Below are positions 39,181-49,463 of a DNA stretch of 64,000 bases, piece after piece. The position numbers and the translations under genes are program-made. Numbering within the stretch: position 1 is the stretch's first letter; each line of letters starts with the position of its first letter. This DNA comes from Streptomyces sp. WM4235. Its GTDB lineage: Bacteria > Actinomycetota > Actinomycetes > Streptomycetales > Streptomycetaceae. A model generated the notes under the pieces. The model did not search any database and had not been told where the DNA came from. It saw only the letters and a list, made by a program, of their open reading frames with translations. The stretch spans positions 124,001 through 188,000 of the forward strand of contig NZ_LGDE01000112.1 of the NCBI RefSeq assembly GCF_001279725.1, read 5' to 3'.

Positions 39181-41391
39181 ATGAAACCCACCGAAAGCGC
39201 CGACCCGTCACCTGAATTCGGCGGGGAACCCCCGCCCGAGCGGACGGGACGGTTCGGGCTCCTGGGTGCCAGGACGCCGGACACCCGCCCGCTCGACACC
39301 GGAGCGGGCCGCAAAGGGCAGGACGGCAAGGGACGGCCCGTCCGCACGACCCTGCCGCTCATCATCGTCGGCCTGTCCGTCGTGGTCCTCGCCGCCGGCA
39401 TCGCCTCCACCCTGAGCGACCGTCAGGCGCTCTTCCCCGGCGGCACGGTGGGCTGGGCGCTCGCCCTGCTGACCGGCATCATCGTCGGCCACCTCGTCGC
39501 GTTGGGCCGCGACCGCTGGTGGGGCGGCACCGGCTCGGGCGCCGCGCTCACCCTCGCCGTCCTCGTCCTCTACGGATGGGTGCCCGCGGGCCTCGTCTCC
39601 CTGGCCGTGGTCTCACTGGTCGGGGCCGCGCGCCGGCACCGCTGGCGGCAGGGCCTGCTCCACGGATCCGTCGACATCCTCGGCATCGTCGCCGGGGCTC
39701 TCGTCCTCGGCGCCTTCGGCGACCATCCGACGGTCGAGATCCCCTGGCAGCCCACCACCTGGGGGCCGGAGGCCATCCCGGAGGTCATCCTCGTCGCCCT
39801 CGCCTACCTGGCGGTCACCCGCCTCCTGCTGTGGGCCTCCCTCTCCCCGCGCGGCGGCGGACTGCCCACCGTCGCCCGCACCGCCCTGCTCCGACAGGCG
39901 CTCGTCGCCGCCGCCCTGCTGGGGATCGCCCCGCTGATCTGCGTCGTCGCCGTCTCGCAGCCCGTGCTGCTGCCCTTGTTCGCCGTACCGCTCATCGCAC
40001 TGGACTCCACGCTGTGGATCGCCCGTGCCCGCGCCGAAGAACAACTGCGCGACCCGCTGACGGGGCTGCCCAACCGGCAATGGCTGCTGGAGCGCGCCTG
40101 GTCGGCGCTGGACGAGGCGGAACGACTCGGCACCCGGGCCGCCCTCGTGCTGATCGACCTCGACCGCTTCCGGGCCGTCAACGACACCCTCGGCCACCTC
40201 GCCGGCGACCGCCTGCTCCTCCAGATCGCCGACCGGCTGCGCCAGGCCCTGCCCCAGGACGCGGAGGTCGCCCGACTCGGCGGCGACGAGTTCGCCGTAC
40301 TGCTGCCCGTCGCGGACTCCACCACCAGCGCCCAGCGGGTCGCCCGGCACCTGGTGGCCGAGCTCGGCTCCCCCCTCGACCTGGACGGGCTCACGCTCGT
40401 CCTGGAGGCCAGCGCCGGCCTCGCCGTGTTCCCCGACCACGCGCTGGACGCCGAAGGACTGCTGCGCCGCGCCGACGTCGCCATGTACCAGGCCAAACGG
40501 GACCGGACGGGCGTCGAGGTCTACGAGTCCAAACGCGACAGCAACACGCCCGACCGGCTCGGCCTCCTCGGCGACCTGCGGCGCGCCCTCGACGCGGGCG
40601 AGGTGGAACTGCACTACCAGCCGAAGGTCCGCTTCGACGGACAGGTTGCCGGGCTGGAGGCACTCGTGCGCTGGGTGCACCCGGAACGCGGACGGGTCTC
40701 GCCCGACGAGTTCATCGCCATCGCCGAGACCTCCGGGCTGATGCCGCACCTCACCGAGTACGTCCTGGAGACCGCCCTCGCGCAGGTGGCGCGGTGGCGG
40801 GCGCAGGGACTGAAGGTGCCCGTGGCCGTCAACGTCTCGCCCCGCGACGTCCACACACCCGGCTTCGCGGGAGCGGTGGCCGCCCGGCTGGCGCGGCACG
40901 GGGTCCCGGCGAGCGGCCTCCAGCTGGAGATAACGGAACACGTGCTGCTGGAGGACCCCCAGCGGGCCGCGGACACCATGGCCGGGCTGACCGGGCACGG
41001 GGTGAAGATGTCGCTGGACGACTTCGGCACCGGGTACTCCTCCCTCGTGCACCTGAGACGGCTGCCGGTCAGCGAGCTGAAGATCGACCGTTCGTTCGTG
41101 GCCCGGCTCGCCGTCGACGCGCAGGACGCGGAGATCGTCCGGTGCACGGTCGACCTCGCGCACTCGCTGGGGCTCCTCGTCGTCGCCGAGGGCGTGGAGG
41201 ACGACGAGACCTGGGAGCGCCTGCGGGACCTCGGCTGCGACGCGGTCCAGGGGTGGCTGGTCGCCGCCGCCATGCCGCCCCAGGAAGCCACCGCCTGGCT
41301 GCTGGCCCGCGGCGAGCGCGGCTGGCGACGCCCGGCGGACATCACCGCCGAACTCGCGGCCGCCGCGGCGGCGGAGACCCAGGCCTCCTGA
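39181..41391 (+). CDS. Membrane GGDEF-EAL protein, RmdB-like c-di-GMP enzyme
   Basis: A 736-residue protein with about six transmembrane helices in residues 58-280, then a GGDEF domain ([11 protein letters not shown]) and an EAL domain. The EAL residues appear intact: [42 protein letters not shown] and VAEGVEDD. Both active sites look complete, so it could make and degrade c-di-GMP; the homologue directly after ligA in S. coelicolor (RmdB, from memory) is a phosphodiesterase acting in development. ATG 39181 follows GAGAGGGA and is chosen over an in-frame extension that is not membrane-protein-like. Confidence 0.92.
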   Translation: MKPTESADPSPEFGGEPPPERTGRFGLLGARTPDTRPLDTGAGRKGQDGKGRPVRTTLPLIIVGLSVVVLAAGIASTLSDRQALFPGGTVGWALALLTGIIVGHLVALGRDRWWGGTGSGAALTLAVLVLYGWVPAGLVSLAVVSLVGAARRHRWRQGLLHGSVDILGIVAGALVLGAFGDHPTVEIPWQPTTWGPEAIPEVILVALAYLAVTRLLLWASLSPRGGGLPTVARTALLRQALVAAALLGIAPLICVVAVSQPVLLPLFAVPLIALDSTLWIARARAEEQLRDPLTGLPNRQWLLERAWSALDEAERLGTRAALVLIDLDRFRAVNDTLGHLAGDRLLLQIADRLRQALPQDAEVARLGGDEFAVLLPVADSTTSAQRVARHLVAELGSPLDLDGLTLVLEASAGLAVFPDHALDAEGLLRRADVAMYQAKRDRTGVEVYESKRDSNTPDRLGLLGDLRRALDAGEVELHYQPKVRFDGQVAGLEALVRWVHPERGRVSPDEFIAIAETSGLMPHLTEYVLETALAQVARWRAQGLKVPVAVNVSPRDVHTPGFAGAVAARLARHGVPASGLQLEITEHVLLEDPQRAADTMAGLTGHGVKMSLDDFGTGYSSLVHLRRLPVSELKIDRSFVARLAVDAQDAEIVRCTVDLAHSLGLLVVAEGVEDDETWERLRDLGCDAVQGWLVAAAMPPQEATAWLLARGERGWRRPADITAELAAAAAAETQAS

Positions 41392-41522
41392 GACCACCCG
41401 GGCGGGTCCCGGCAGGGGGCCCGGGCGACCCGGTGGGGCAAACCGTTTAGTGGGTCAGGGGGCGGGCCCCATAGGATTGGGCCTGAAAACCCACACGCTC
41501 ACCACCCCCAGAGGATCGCCGC

Positions 41523-41819
41523 ATGCCTGGCATCACGCGCGAGGAGGTCGCCCACCTCGCTCGGCTGGCACGTCTGGAGCTGAAAAGCGAAGAGCTCGAC
41601 CACTTCGCCGGACAGCTCGACGACATCATCGGCGCGGTCGCCCGCGTCTCCGAGGTCGCCGACCAAGACGTCCCGCCGACCTCCCACCCGCTGCCGCTGA
41701 CGAACGTCATGCGCGCGGACGAGGTCCGTCCGTCGCTCACCCCCGAGCAGGCGCTTTCCGGCGCTCCCGCCCAGGAGCAGCAGCGTTTCAAGGTGCCGCA
41801 GATCCTGGGGGAGGACTAA
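41523..41819 (+). CDS. gatC: Asp-tRNA(Asn)/Glu-tRNA(Gln) amidotransferase subunit C
   Basis: A 98-residue assembly subunit. Conserved [36 protein letters not shown] and the C-terminal [33 protein letters not shown] are typical. First gene of gatC-gatA-small gene-gatB. A TAGGAT -10-like hexamer is at 41473-41478. Confidence 0.95.
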   Translation: MPGITREEVAHLARLARLELKSEELDHFAGQLDDIIGAVARVSEVADQDVPPTSHPLPLTNVMRADEVRPSLTPEQALSGAPAQEQQRFKVPQILGED

Positions 41820-41824
41820 CAACC

Positions 41825-43318
41825 ATGACTGAGATCATCAAGCTCACGGCCGCCGAGACCGCCGAGAAGATCGCCTCCGGCGAACTCACGGCCGTCGAGG
41901 TCACCGAGGCCCACCTGGCCCGCATCGAGGCCGTCGACGAGAAGGTCCACGCCTTCCTGCACGTCGACCGCGACGGGGCCCTGGCCCAGGCACGCGCCGT
42001 CGACGCGAAGCGCGCCGCGGGCGAGAAGCTCGGCCCGCTCGCCGGCGTACCGCTCGCCCTCAAGGACATCTTCACCACCGTCGGGGTCCCGACCACCGTC
42101 GGTTCGAAGATCCTCGAAGGGTGGATCCCGCCGTACGACGCCACCCTGACGCGCAAGCTGAAGGAAGCCGACGTCGTCATCCTCGGCAAGACCAACATGG
42201 ACGAGTTCGCCATGGGGTCCTCCACCGAGAACAGCGCCTACGGCCCCACCGGCAACCCGTGGGACCTCACCCGCATCCCCGGCGGCTCCGGCGGCGGCTC
42301 CTCCGCGGCCCTCGCCTCGTACCAGGCGCCCCTGGCCATCGGCACGGACACCGGCGGGTCCATCCGCCAGCCCGCCGCCGTCACCGCCACCGTCGGCGTG
42401 AAGCCCACGTACGGCTCGGTGTCGCGCTACGGCATGGTCGCGTTCTCGTCCTCCCTGGACCAGGGCGGGCCCTGCGCCCGCACCGTCCTGGACGCCGCGC
42501 TCCTGCACGAGGTCATCGCCGGCCACGACCCGATGGACTCGACCTCCATCGACGCGCCGGTCCCGCCGGTCGTCGAGGCGGCCCGCAACGGCTCCGTCGC
42601 CGGCCTGCGCGTCGGCGTGGTGAAGCAGTTCGCCGGCGAGGGCTACCAGGCCGGCGTCGTCCAGCGCTTCAACGAGTCGGTGGAACTCCTCAAGGAGCTC
42701 GGCGCCGAGATCGTCGAACTGGACTGCCCGTCCTTCGACCTGGCCATGGCCGCGTACTACCTGATCGCCCCGTCCGAGGCCTCCTCGAACCTGGCGCGCT
42801 TCGACGGCCTGCGCTACGGCCTGCGCGTCGGCGACGACGGCACCCTGTCCGCCGAGGACGTCACCGCCCTGACCCGCGAGGCCGGCTTCGGCGACGAGGT
42901 CAAGCGCCGCATCATCCTCGGCACGTACGCGCTCAGCTCCGGCTACTACGACGCGTACTACGGCTCCGCGCAGAAGGTCCGCACGCTCATCACGAAGGAC
43001 TTCGAGAAGTCCTTCGAGCAGGTCGACGTGATCGTCTCCCCGACGACCCCGACCACCGCCTTCCCGATCGGCGAGCGCACCGACGACCCCCTCGCCATGT
43101 ACCTCGCGGACCTGTGCACCATCCCGACCAACCTGGCCGGCAACTCCGCCATGTCGCTCCCCTGCGGCCTGGCACCGGAGGACGGCCTCCCGGTCGGACT
43201 GCAAATCATCGCCCCCGCGATGAAGGACGACCGGCTGTACAAGGTCGGCGCCGCCGTCGAGGCGGCCTTCGTCGCGCGCTGGGGTCACCCGCTGCTTGAG
43301 GAGGCACCGTCGCTGTGA
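41825..43318 (+). CDS. gatA: Asp-tRNA(Asn)/Glu-tRNA(Gln) amidotransferase subunit A
   Basis: A 497-residue amidase-signature enzyme that hydrolyses glutamine to supply ammonia for transamidation of misacylated tRNA. The Ser-cisSer-Lys triad is visible: Lys in VPLALKDIF (about 78), the Gly/Ser-rich [13 protein letters not shown] with the cis-Ser (about 153), and the nucleophile in [13 protein letters not shown] (about 177). The start is 5 bp after gatC. The stop overlaps the next small gene (GTGA). Confidence 0.96.
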   Translation: MTEIIKLTAAETAEKIASGELTAVEVTEAHLARIEAVDEKVHAFLHVDRDGALAQARAVDAKRAAGEKLGPLAGVPLALKDIFTTVGVPTTVGSKILEGWIPPYDATLTRKLKEADVVILGKTNMDEFAMGSSTENSAYGPTGNPWDLTRIPGGSGGGSSAALASYQAPLAIGTDTGGSIRQPAAVTATVGVKPTYGSVSRYGMVAFSSSLDQGGPCARTVLDAALLHEVIAGHDPMDSTSIDAPVPPVVEAARNGSVAGLRVGVVKQFAGEGYQAGVVQRFNESVELLKELGAEIVELDCPSFDLAMAAYYLIAPSEASSNLARFDGLRYGLRVGDDGTLSAEDVTALTREAGFGDEVKRRIILGTYALSSGYYDAYYGSAQKVRTLITKDFEKSFEQVDVIVSPTTPTTAFPIGERTDDPLAMYLADLCTIPTNLAGNSAMSLPCGLAPEDGLPVGLQIIAPAMKDDRLYKVGAAVEAAFVARWGHPLLEEAPSL

Positions 43319-43560
43319 GCACCAGTGCACTGTCCAAGGCCAAGGGCTTCAAGAAGTCCAAGACCGGCACCTACCTGTCGATCGGCACCACCGCCTTCGG
43401 CGCCCTCGGCGTGATCAAGCAGGTCAAGAAGGCCCGCACCGAACACGACGTGCTGAAGTTGATCGACGCCGCCGTGTCCGCCGCCGCCATCGTGACCGGC
43501 CTCGCGATCCTGTACCGCGAGCTGAAGCGCCTCGGCGACGACGACGTCCTGCTGGGCTGA
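43315..43560 (+). CDS. Small membrane protein embedded between gatA and gatB
   Basis: An 81-residue basic protein with two hydrophobic segments (about 19-34, [16 protein letters not shown], and 49-65, [17 protein letters not shown]) separated by a charged stretch [11 protein letters not shown]. The GTG start overlaps the gatA stop (43315-43318) and the stop lies 15 bp before gatB, so it is fully inside the gat operon. Function is not recognised. It may be conserved in Streptomyces, but is not part of the GatCAB enzyme as known. Confidence 0.85.
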   Translation: MSTSALSKAKGFKKSKTGTYLSIGTTAFGALGVIKQVKKARTEHDVLKLIDAAVSAAAIVTGLAILYRELKRLGDDDVLLG

Positions 43561-43575
43561 GAGGGAACATCCACC

Positions 43576-45087
43576 GTGAGCTTCACTGAACTGCTGTCGT
43601 ACGAGGACGCCCTCGCCTCGTACGACCCCGTCATGGGCCTGGAGGTCCATGTCGAGCTCGGCACCAGGACCAAGATGTTCTGCGGCTGCTCGACCGAGCT
43701 GGGTGCACAGCCCAACTCGCAGACCTGCCCGGTCTGCCTCGGTCTGCCGGGCGCGCTGCCGGTCGTCAACGCGATCGGCATCGAGTCCGCGATCAAGATC
43801 GGCCTCGCGCTGAACTGCGACATCGCCGAGTGGTGCCGCTTCGCCCGGAAGAACTACTTCTATCCGGACATGCCGAAGAACTTCCAGACCTCCCAGTACG
43901 ACGAGCCCATCGCCTTCAACGGCTTCCTGGACGTCCAACTGGAGGACGGCGAGATCTTCCGCGTGGAGATCGAGCGCGCCCACATGGAGGAGGACACCGG
44001 CAAGTCGCTGCACGTCGGCGGCGCCACCGGTCGCATCCACGGCGCGTCCCACTCCCTGCTGGACTACAACCGCGCCGGCATCCCGCTCATCGAGATCGTC
44101 ACCAAGCCGATCGAGGGCGCCGGCGAGCGGGCCCCCGAGGTCGCCAAGGCGTACGTCGCGGAGCTGCGCGAGGTCATCAAGGCGCTCGACGTGTCCGAGG
44201 CCCGGATGGACAAGGGCCAGATGCGCTGCGACGTCAACCTGTCGCTGCGCCCGAACGGCACCGAGAAGTTCGGCACCCGCTCGGAGACGAAGAACGTCAA
44301 CTCGCTCCGCTCCGTGGAGCGCGCGGCGCGCTACGAGATCCAGCGGCACGCGGCCGTGCTGTCCTCCGGCGGCACGATCGTGCAGGAGACCCGGCACTTC
44401 CACGAGGAGGACGGCTCCACCACCGCCGGCCGCATCAAGGACAACGCCGAGGATTACCGGTACTTCCCGGAGCCCGACCTGGTGCCCGTCGCCCCGGCCC
44501 GCGCCTGGGTCGAGGAGCTGCGCACCGGTCTGCCCGAGATGCCGCGCGTGCGGCGCAACCGGCTCCGCGAGGAGTGGGGCGTCAACGAGCACGACATGCA
44601 GTCGATCCTCAACGCGGGCGCGGTGGACTCCATCGTCGCCACCATCGACGCGGGCGCCGACTCGACGGCCGCCCGCAAGTGGTGGATGGGCGAGTTGGCC
44701 CGCAACGCCAACGAGCAGGGCGTCGTCGTCGACGAGCTGCCGATCACCCCGGCCCAGGTGGCCCGGGTGGCGGCGCTGGTCGCCGCGGGCGACCTGAACG
44801 ACAAGCTGGCCCGCCAGGTCATCGAGGGCGTCCTCGCCGGCGAGGGCACCCCGGACGAGGTCGTCGACAAGCGCGGCCTGAAGGTCGTCTCGGACGAGGG
44901 CGCGCTGGGCGCGGCCGTGGACGAGGCCATCGCGGGCAACGCGGCCATCGCCGACAAGATCCGCGGCGGCAAGGTCGCCGCCGTCGGCGCCCTGGTCGGA
45001 GCGGTCATGAAGACCACCCGCGGTCAGGCCGACGCGGCGCGCGTCAAGGAACTCATCCTGGAGCGCCTGGGCGTCTCCGAGGGCTAG
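43576..45087 (+). CDS. gatB: Asp-tRNA(Asn)/Glu-tRNA(Gln) amidotransferase subunit B
   Basis: A 503-residue tRNA-binding and kinase-like subunit. The N-terminal signature [19 protein letters not shown], with the zinc cysteines CGC...[69 protein letters not shown] and the C-terminal YqeY-like tail ([32 protein letters not shown]) are present. It activates the misacyl group with ATP. A very long terminator follows. Confidence 0.96.
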   Translation: MSFTELLSYEDALASYDPVMGLEVHVELGTRTKMFCGCSTELGAQPNSQTCPVCLGLPGALPVVNAIGIESAIKIGLALNCDIAEWCRFARKNYFYPDMPKNFQTSQYDEPIAFNGFLDVQLEDGEIFRVEIERAHMEEDTGKSLHVGGATGRIHGASHSLLDYNRAGIPLIEIVTKPIEGAGERAPEVAKAYVAELREVIKALDVSEARMDKGQMRCDVNLSLRPNGTEKFGTRSETKNVNSLRSVERAARYEIQRHAAVLSSGGTIVQETRHFHEEDGSTTAGRIKDNAEDYRYFPEPDLVPVAPARAWVEELRTGLPEMPRVRRNRLREEWGVNEHDMQSILNAGAVDSIVATIDAGADSTAARKWWMGELARNANEQGVVVDELPITPAQVARVAALVAAGDLNDKLARQVIEGVLAGEGTPDEVVDKRGLKVVSDEGALGAAVDEAIAGNAAIADKIRGGKVAAVGALVGAVMKTTRGQADAARVKELILERLGVSEG

Positions 45088-45105
45088 ATCCCGATCCCGT
45101 ACGAG

Positions 45106-45143
45106 GAACGGCCCGCACCGGTGTTCACCGGTGCGGGCCGTTC
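45106..45143. terminator. Terminator of the gat operon, 18-bp perfect dyad
   Basis: GAACGGCCCGCACCGGTG (45106-45123) and its exact complement end (45126-45143) are separated by TT, giving about 16 usable pairs plus loop. It starts 18 bp after the gatB stop and serves the convergent acyltransferase gene too. Confidence 0.92.
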
Positions 45144-45191
45144 TCGTCGGTCGACTCCGACCGCCGCGGGACGCCGCGGCCGCCGCGAGAC

Positions 45192-45800
45192 CTACAGCGG
45201 AACCGGCGCCGCCAGGAAAGCCAGCCGCGCCGGCTTCGCGGGCAGATACACCTCGGGCAGGTCGATCTCCGGGAGCACGACCTCCGGGCCGAGCACGAAG
45301 CCGGTGCGCTCCAGGCGACTGATGGCCTTGAGGTTGCGGGCGTCGGGCTCGGCGACCACGCGGCGGGTGCGACCGTCGGTGAAGACGTACGCCATGAACG
45401 CGGTCAGCAGGGCCGCGGTGAATCCGCGCTCGGCGCCACCGCCCGCGTCCGGGGCGATCAGCAGGTGCACACCCGTGTCGCCGGGCTGCGCCTCGTAGCA
45501 CTCGCTGACCCGGTCCGCCGAGCAGTCGTACGTCTGGAACAGCGCGACCGGCGTGCCGTCGCGGCTGACGATGAACGCGTGGTGCGTCGTGCGCCGGTCC
45601 ACGTCCTCGTAGATCTCCCGCACCAGTTCGCGGCTCGCGTCGCCCATGCCCCAGAAGCGGGCGCGCTCCTGGCTGACCCAGCCGTGGATCAGCGTCGCGT
45701 CGGCGGCGGGGTCGACGGGGGTGATGGTGACCGTGCCGAAGCCCGCCACGGGGTGGGTGTGCACGGGCTCGCGGGTGGACGTGCTGGATGCGCCGGTCAT
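45192..45800 (-). CDS. GNAT acyltransferase of the IucB/AlcB siderophore type
   Basis: A 202-residue acyl-CoA-dependent acyltransferase. The family-typical segments are RFWGMGDASRELVREIYED, TTHHAFIVSRDGTPVALFQTYDCS, GDTGVHLLIAPDAGGGAERGF (CoA loop) and VVAEPDARNLKAISRLERTGF. IucB/MbtK-type enzymes acylate hydroxylated lysine or diamines during hydroxamate siderophore assembly. ATG 45800 overlaps the stop of the penicillin-acylase-like gene (ATGA), so the pair is coupled and sits downstream of an iron box. No other siderophore biosynthetic gene is nearby. Confidence 0.85.
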   Translation of the reverse strand: MTGASSTSTREPVHTHPVAGFGTVTITPVDPAADATLIHGWVSQERARFWGMGDASRELVREIYEDVDRRTTHHAFIVSRDGTPVALFQTYDCSADRVSECYEAQPGDTGVHLLIAPDAGGGAERGFTAALLTAFMAYVFTDGRTRRVVAEPDARNLKAISRLERTGFVLGPEVVLPEIDLPEVYLPAKPARLAFLAAPVPL

Positions 45801-47881
45801 GCGTGGGTTTCCTTGGTGAGTCGGGCCCAGTCGGTGACGACCGGTACGAGTTCGCACCGCGCCCACAGGGCGAGCTGGTCACGGTGGTGGGGTGAGCCGG
45901 TGACGCCGTCCGCGCCCAGGGGGACCGCCCAGAGGCTGTCCTCCCGTCGGGCCAGGTCCCAGGCGTAACGGGCGGCCGAGGCGCGGGCGGTGAGATCGGT
46001 GAAGCCGGGTACGGAGGAGGTGGCGTTCACGCAGTCGTGGTCGCCGCCGAGGCCGGGCCACCGCGCGTCGGGGTCCGGGAGCGCCGACCAGGGCACGAGC
46101 CGGTGGACCTGCGACCAGGGGGTGTCGGCGCCCTGCGCGGCGGCGGTCTCCTCCAGGGCGGCCCGCACGTGCGCGACCCGGTCCAGGGCGGGCAGGAGCG
46201 GGGTGGTCAACAGCCCTTCGAGGGCGTAGCCCACCCTCGGGAGCAGATACAGCCAGGGGTGGAAGACCTCCGGGCCGGTGGGGGCGTCGGCCAGCCCCGC
46301 GAGCGCGGGGTCGGCGGCGATGCCGCGTACCGTCGCGGTCCGGAAGGCGGCGAAGACGGTGGCGTCGGTGCTGTCGGCCGCCATGTGCCGGTCCCAGGCG
46401 AGCAGTCGGGCGCGCAGCGCCTCGGCGGCGGGGGAGAGGTCCGCGAGATCCGGCAGCAGGTCGAGCAGGGCCGCGGCGGAGGCCAGCCGGGTGTCCGCGT
46501 GTACGTCGGCCATCGCCTTCGCGGACCAGTCGGTGCAGCCGGAGAGCAGCTCGCGGATGCGGTCGGCCCGGTGCGGGGGAGCGAACTCCACGCCGAGGGG
46601 GGCGGCGATGCCGCGCGCGTTCGCCATCACGGCGAAGTCCCGCACCGGCTCGGCGGGCGTCTCGGCCCAGCCCCGCCACGCGTACCGCGCGTCCCAGGCG
46701 GGCACGGGGCGCAGCCGGTTGGCGGGGTCGCGCAACGGGACGGCGCCGGCGACGCGGTGCAGCAGACCGCCCTCGGTGTCGGCGGCGTGCACGACGTTGA
46801 CCGGCTCCGCCCAGCCGTCGAGCGCGCGGTCGACGTCGGCCACGGTGCGGGCCCGCAGCAGGGCCGGCAGGACGGCGAAACCGAGGTCGCGACGGACCCG
46901 GGGCGGGTAGCGCAGCGACAGGGTCTGGTCCGCCGACTCCTCGCGGGTGATCACCGGACCGCGCGCGGTCTCCAGCACCTCGACCTCCACCGGATCGCCG
47001 CCGGCGACGGAGATGGTCTCGGTGTGCCGGTGGACGGGCTCCCAGGCGCCGTCCGGCCCCAGCGCCTCGACGCCGTCGCCGCCGGGCGCCGGGCGCAGCC
47101 GCTCGACGTACAAGTCCTGGTAGTCGGCCATGGCGTTGGTGATGGCCCAGGCCGCGCCGCCGGTGTGCCCGAAGTGGCCGAGGCCGGGGATGCCGGGGAC
47201 GGCCAGGCCGAGGACGTCGAACTCGGGGCAGGAGAGACGTATCTGCTGGTAGACGCCCGGGTCCTCGATGAACCGGTGCGGATCGCCGGCGATGATCGCC
47301 GCGCCGGTGGCGGTCCGGTCGCCGGGGACCAGCCAGCCGTTGCTGCCGGCCGTGCCGGGGCCGTCGGTGGCGAACAGGGTGACCGCCTCGTCGCCCAGGG
47401 CCCGGCCGACGCGCTCGCGCCAGAGCTTGGTCGCGAAACCGGCGAACAGGATGTGGGTGGCGATCCAGATGGAGAGCGGGACCCACGGCTCCCACGGGGT
47501 GGGAACGTGCCCGGTGCGCGCGAACCGCTCGTCGCGCAGGGCGCCTTCGGCCAGCCCCTCGTTGACCCCGTCCACGTACGCCCGCACCCAGGCCGCGGTC
47601 TGCGGGTCGAGGGCCTCGTGACAGCGGCGGGCGGTGTCGTCGAGACGGGACTGGCGGGCGAACCGGTCCCAGGTCACGGCGTCCGCACCGAGGAAGGCGG
47701 CGCTGGAGCCCTGGGCGCGATGACGCTCGACCTCCAACTGCCAGGCGCGGTCCAGGGCGGTGACGCGCCCCTGGGCGTGGGAGAGTCGGAGCGCGTCGGA
47801 TGCGCGAAGATGGGGGACGCCCCAGTCGTCGCGGTAGACCGCGTAGTCGTCCGACGGGTTTGCGCTGCTCACACTGCTCAC
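45797..47881 (-). CDS. Penicillin acylase (Ntn hydrolase) family amidase, no signal peptide
   Basis: A 694-residue self-processing amidase. The mature beta chain should begin at the Ser of GSNGWLVPG (Ser180 from this start), preceded by a Gly and the linker TLFATDGPGTA. AGDPHRFIEDPGVYQQIRL, FGHTGGAAWAITNAMADYQDLY and DCVNATSS match the family. Most relatives are secreted, but no signal peptide is visible, so this one is probably cytosolic. I chose GTG 47881 because GGGGAAGA precedes it; ATG 47896 has no ribosome site and its start codon overlaps the iron box, and GTG 47872 is also possible. It is iron-regulated by inference and may deacylate or edit a siderophore or its precursor. Confidence 0.85.
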   Translation of the reverse strand: MSSVSSANPSDDYAVYRDDWGVPHLRASDALRLSHAQGRVTALDRAWQLEVERHRAQGSSAAFLGADAVTWDRFARQSRLDDTARRCHEALDPQTAAWVRAYVDGVNEGLAEGALRDERFARTGHVPTPWEPWVPLSIWIATHILFAGFATKLWRERVGRALGDEAVTLFATDGPGTAGSNGWLVPGDRTATGAAIIAGDPHRFIEDPGVYQQIRLSCPEFDVLGLAVPGIPGLGHFGHTGGAAWAITNAMADYQDLYVERLRPAPGGDGVEALGPDGAWEPVHRHTETISVAGGDPVEVEVLETARGPVITREESADQTLSLRYPPRVRRDLGFAVLPALLRARTVADVDRALDGWAEPVNVVHAADTEGGLLHRVAGAVPLRDPANRLRPVPAWDARYAWRGWAETPAEPVRDFAVMANARGIAAPLGVEFAPPHRADRIRELLSGCTDWSAKAMADVHADTRLASAAALLDLLPDLADLSPAAEALRARLLAWDRHMAADSTDATVFAAFRTATVRGIAADPALAGLADAPTGPEVFHPWLYLLPRVGYALEGLLTTPLLPALDRVAHVRAALEETAAAQGADTPWSQVHRLVPWSALPDPDARWPGLGGDHDCVNATSSVPGFTDLTARASAARYAWDLARREDSLWAVPLGADGVTGSPHHRDQLALWARCELVPVVTDWARLTKETHA

Positions 47882-47895
47882 TCTTCCCCAAAGCA

Positions 47896-47914
47896 TTAGG
47901 TTAGGCTGACCTAA
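47896..47914. promoter_or_regulatory. Iron box (DmdR1/IdeR-type operator)
   Basis: TTAGGTTAGGCTGACCTAA differs at a single position from the symmetrical consensus recognised by DtxR-family iron repressors (IdeR, DmdR1). It lies between the divergent penicillin-acylase-like gene and the siderophore-interacting-protein gene, placing both under repression by Fe(II). It is the only such site I saw in the window. Confidence 0.93.
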
Positions 47915-47981
47915 CTATAAGGCTGAAAGTGCGTGCCGATGCCGAGGGGCAGGGGCAGCTCAGGGGAAGGGGTGGCCACAC

Positions 47982-48722
47982 ATGGCCGTTGGCAAGGGCT
48001 GGGAGGGCGTCGTCCTCAAGCTCATGGGGGCGAAGGACTTCACCTTCACCGTCACCGGGGCGGAGGACGTCACGGCGAACTACCGCCGCGTGCACCTGTC
48101 GGACGGAGGACTCCTCGCGGCGGCCGGAGAATCGATTCATCCGACGATGTGGGTCCGCCTGTGGTTCCAGAGCGAGGGCAAGCCGCACCAGCGTGCCTAC
48201 ACGCTCGTCGACCCCGACCCCGCGACGGGCACCTTCACCCTCGAATTCGCCCTCCACGACGGAGTGGCCAGCGCCTGGGCGCGGGCCGCCCAACCCGGCG
48301 ACACCATCGAGGCCAGCATCCAGGGCACCGGATTCACCGCCCCCGCGCCCGAGCCCGAACGCCTCCTGGTGATCGGCGACCCGGCCTCCCTCCCGGCCAT
48401 CAACTCCCTCCTCGACGCCTACCCGAGGACCCCCGCCACGATCTGGTTCGAGACCCAGCACGCCTCCGACACCGACCTCCCCGTCCGCCTGGACCCCGAC
48501 CGGCACGACATCCGCCGCGTCGAGCGCGGCGCGGGCGCCGGGGCGAACCTGGTGGAGCAGGTCAAGGCGCAACTCCCCGAGCTGGTCGCCGACCCCGCCT
48601 CGGCGTACGTGTGGCTGGCCTGCGACGCCGCGACCACCCGCGCGTTGACCGCGTACCTCCGCAAGGACCTGGCCCTGCCGAAGCAGAGGGTCAACGGCCT
48701 CGGCTACTGGCGCGCCGCCTGA
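47982..48722 (+). CDS. Siderophore-interacting protein (ViuB-like ferric-siderophore reductase)
   Basis: A 246-residue flavoprotein that reduces ferric siderophores in the cytosol to release iron. The FAD domain (residues 18-125) contains RRVHLSDGG and QRAYTLVDPDPATGTFTLEFALHDGVASAWA. The second domain contains LLVIGDPASLPAINSLLDAYP and YVWLACDAATTRALTAYLRKDLALPK ending GYWR. Start ATG 47982 follows GGGGAAGGGG. The iron box lies about 70 bp upstream. Confidence 0.93.
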   Translation: MAVGKGWEGVVLKLMGAKDFTFTVTGAEDVTANYRRVHLSDGGLLAAAGESIHPTMWVRLWFQSEGKPHQRAYTLVDPDPATGTFTLEFALHDGVASAWARAAQPGDTIEASIQGTGFTAPAPEPERLLVIGDPASLPAINSLLDAYPRTPATIWFETQHASDTDLPVRLDPDRHDIRRVERGAGAGANLVEQVKAQLPELVADPASAYVWLACDAATTRALTAYLRKDLALPKQRVNGLGYWRAA

Positions 48723-48753
48723 CGCAGACGTCCGGCCGCGGCCCCCGTGCCGA

Positions 48754-48799
48754 CCCCGTGCCCACCCCCGAAGCGGAGGCTTCGGGGGTGGGCACGGGG
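48754..48799. terminator. Bidirectional terminator, 21-bp perfect stem
   Basis: The arms 48754-48774 and 48779-48799 (core CCCCGTGCCCACC and its complement) are perfectly complementary around a GGAG loop, the longest perfect stem in the window. It separates the convergent SIP and DinB-like genes. Confidence 0.92.
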
Positions 48800-48906
48800 T
48801 GGGCACGGGTCCCTCTTCGCCCGCCCGCGACTCGCGTGGCCCCGCCGCGTCCCGCACCTGCCGACGGTGCGTCTCTCAGGCACCTCCGCCGCGTCCTCCC
48901 GCGTTC

Positions 48907-49413
48907 TCACGCGCCGACGGTGCCGTCCACGGCCTCGCGGAGGAAGTCGGCGTGCCCGTTGTGGCGGGCGTACTCGTGGATCATGTGCAGCATCACCAGG
49001 CGCAACGAGACGTCCTCCTTCCACCTCGGGACGTGCACCGTCACCTCCAGGGACGCGGCTGCGGCCTCCACCTCCCGGGAGTGCTCGATCTCGGCGTGCC
49101 AGGCGGCGAAGGCCTCGGCCCCGCTCGCGTCCGTGGCGTCGTAGGCCGCCTGGAAGTCGTGGCGGTCGGACCACAGGTGCGGGACCTCGGCCCCGCCGAT
49201 CGTGCGGCGGAACCACTGTCGCTCGACCTCGGCCATGTGTCGGACCAGGCCCATCAGGGACAAGGTGGACGGTGGGGACGCCTGGCGGCGCAGTTGCCCG
49301 TCGTCCAGACCCTCGCACTTCATCGCGAGGGTGGCGCGGTGAAAGTCGAGGTAGGCGCGGAGCGTTTCGCGCTCGCCGCCGGTACCGGGTGGTGAGATGC
49401 GTTCCATGTGCAT
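48907..49413 (-). CDS. DinB-like four-helix protein (DUF664)
   Basis: A 168-residue predicted metal-dependent thiol-transferase fold. ETLRAYLDFHRATLAMKCEGLDDGQLRR, LMGLVRHMAEVERQWFRR (His in the second helix) and LRLVMLHMIHEYARHNGHADFLRE (His pair in the last helix) provide the three-His metal site typical of the family. Many actinobacterial members are mycothiol-linked; the substrate is unknown. ATG 49413 is preferred for spacing to AGG, with 49407 as an alternative. Confidence 0.85.
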   Translation of the reverse strand: MHMERISPPGTGGERETLRAYLDFHRATLAMKCEGLDDGQLRRQASPPSTLSLMGLVRHMAEVERQWFRRTIGGAEVPHLWSDRHDFQAAYDATDASGAEAFAAWHAEIEHSREVEAAAASLEVTVHVPRWKEDVSLRLVMLHMIHEYARHNGHADFLREAVDGTVGA

Positions 49414-49463
49414 GATCCTGCCCGCCCGACCCGACGGCCGGAAGGACCCGGCGGGCACCCTTT

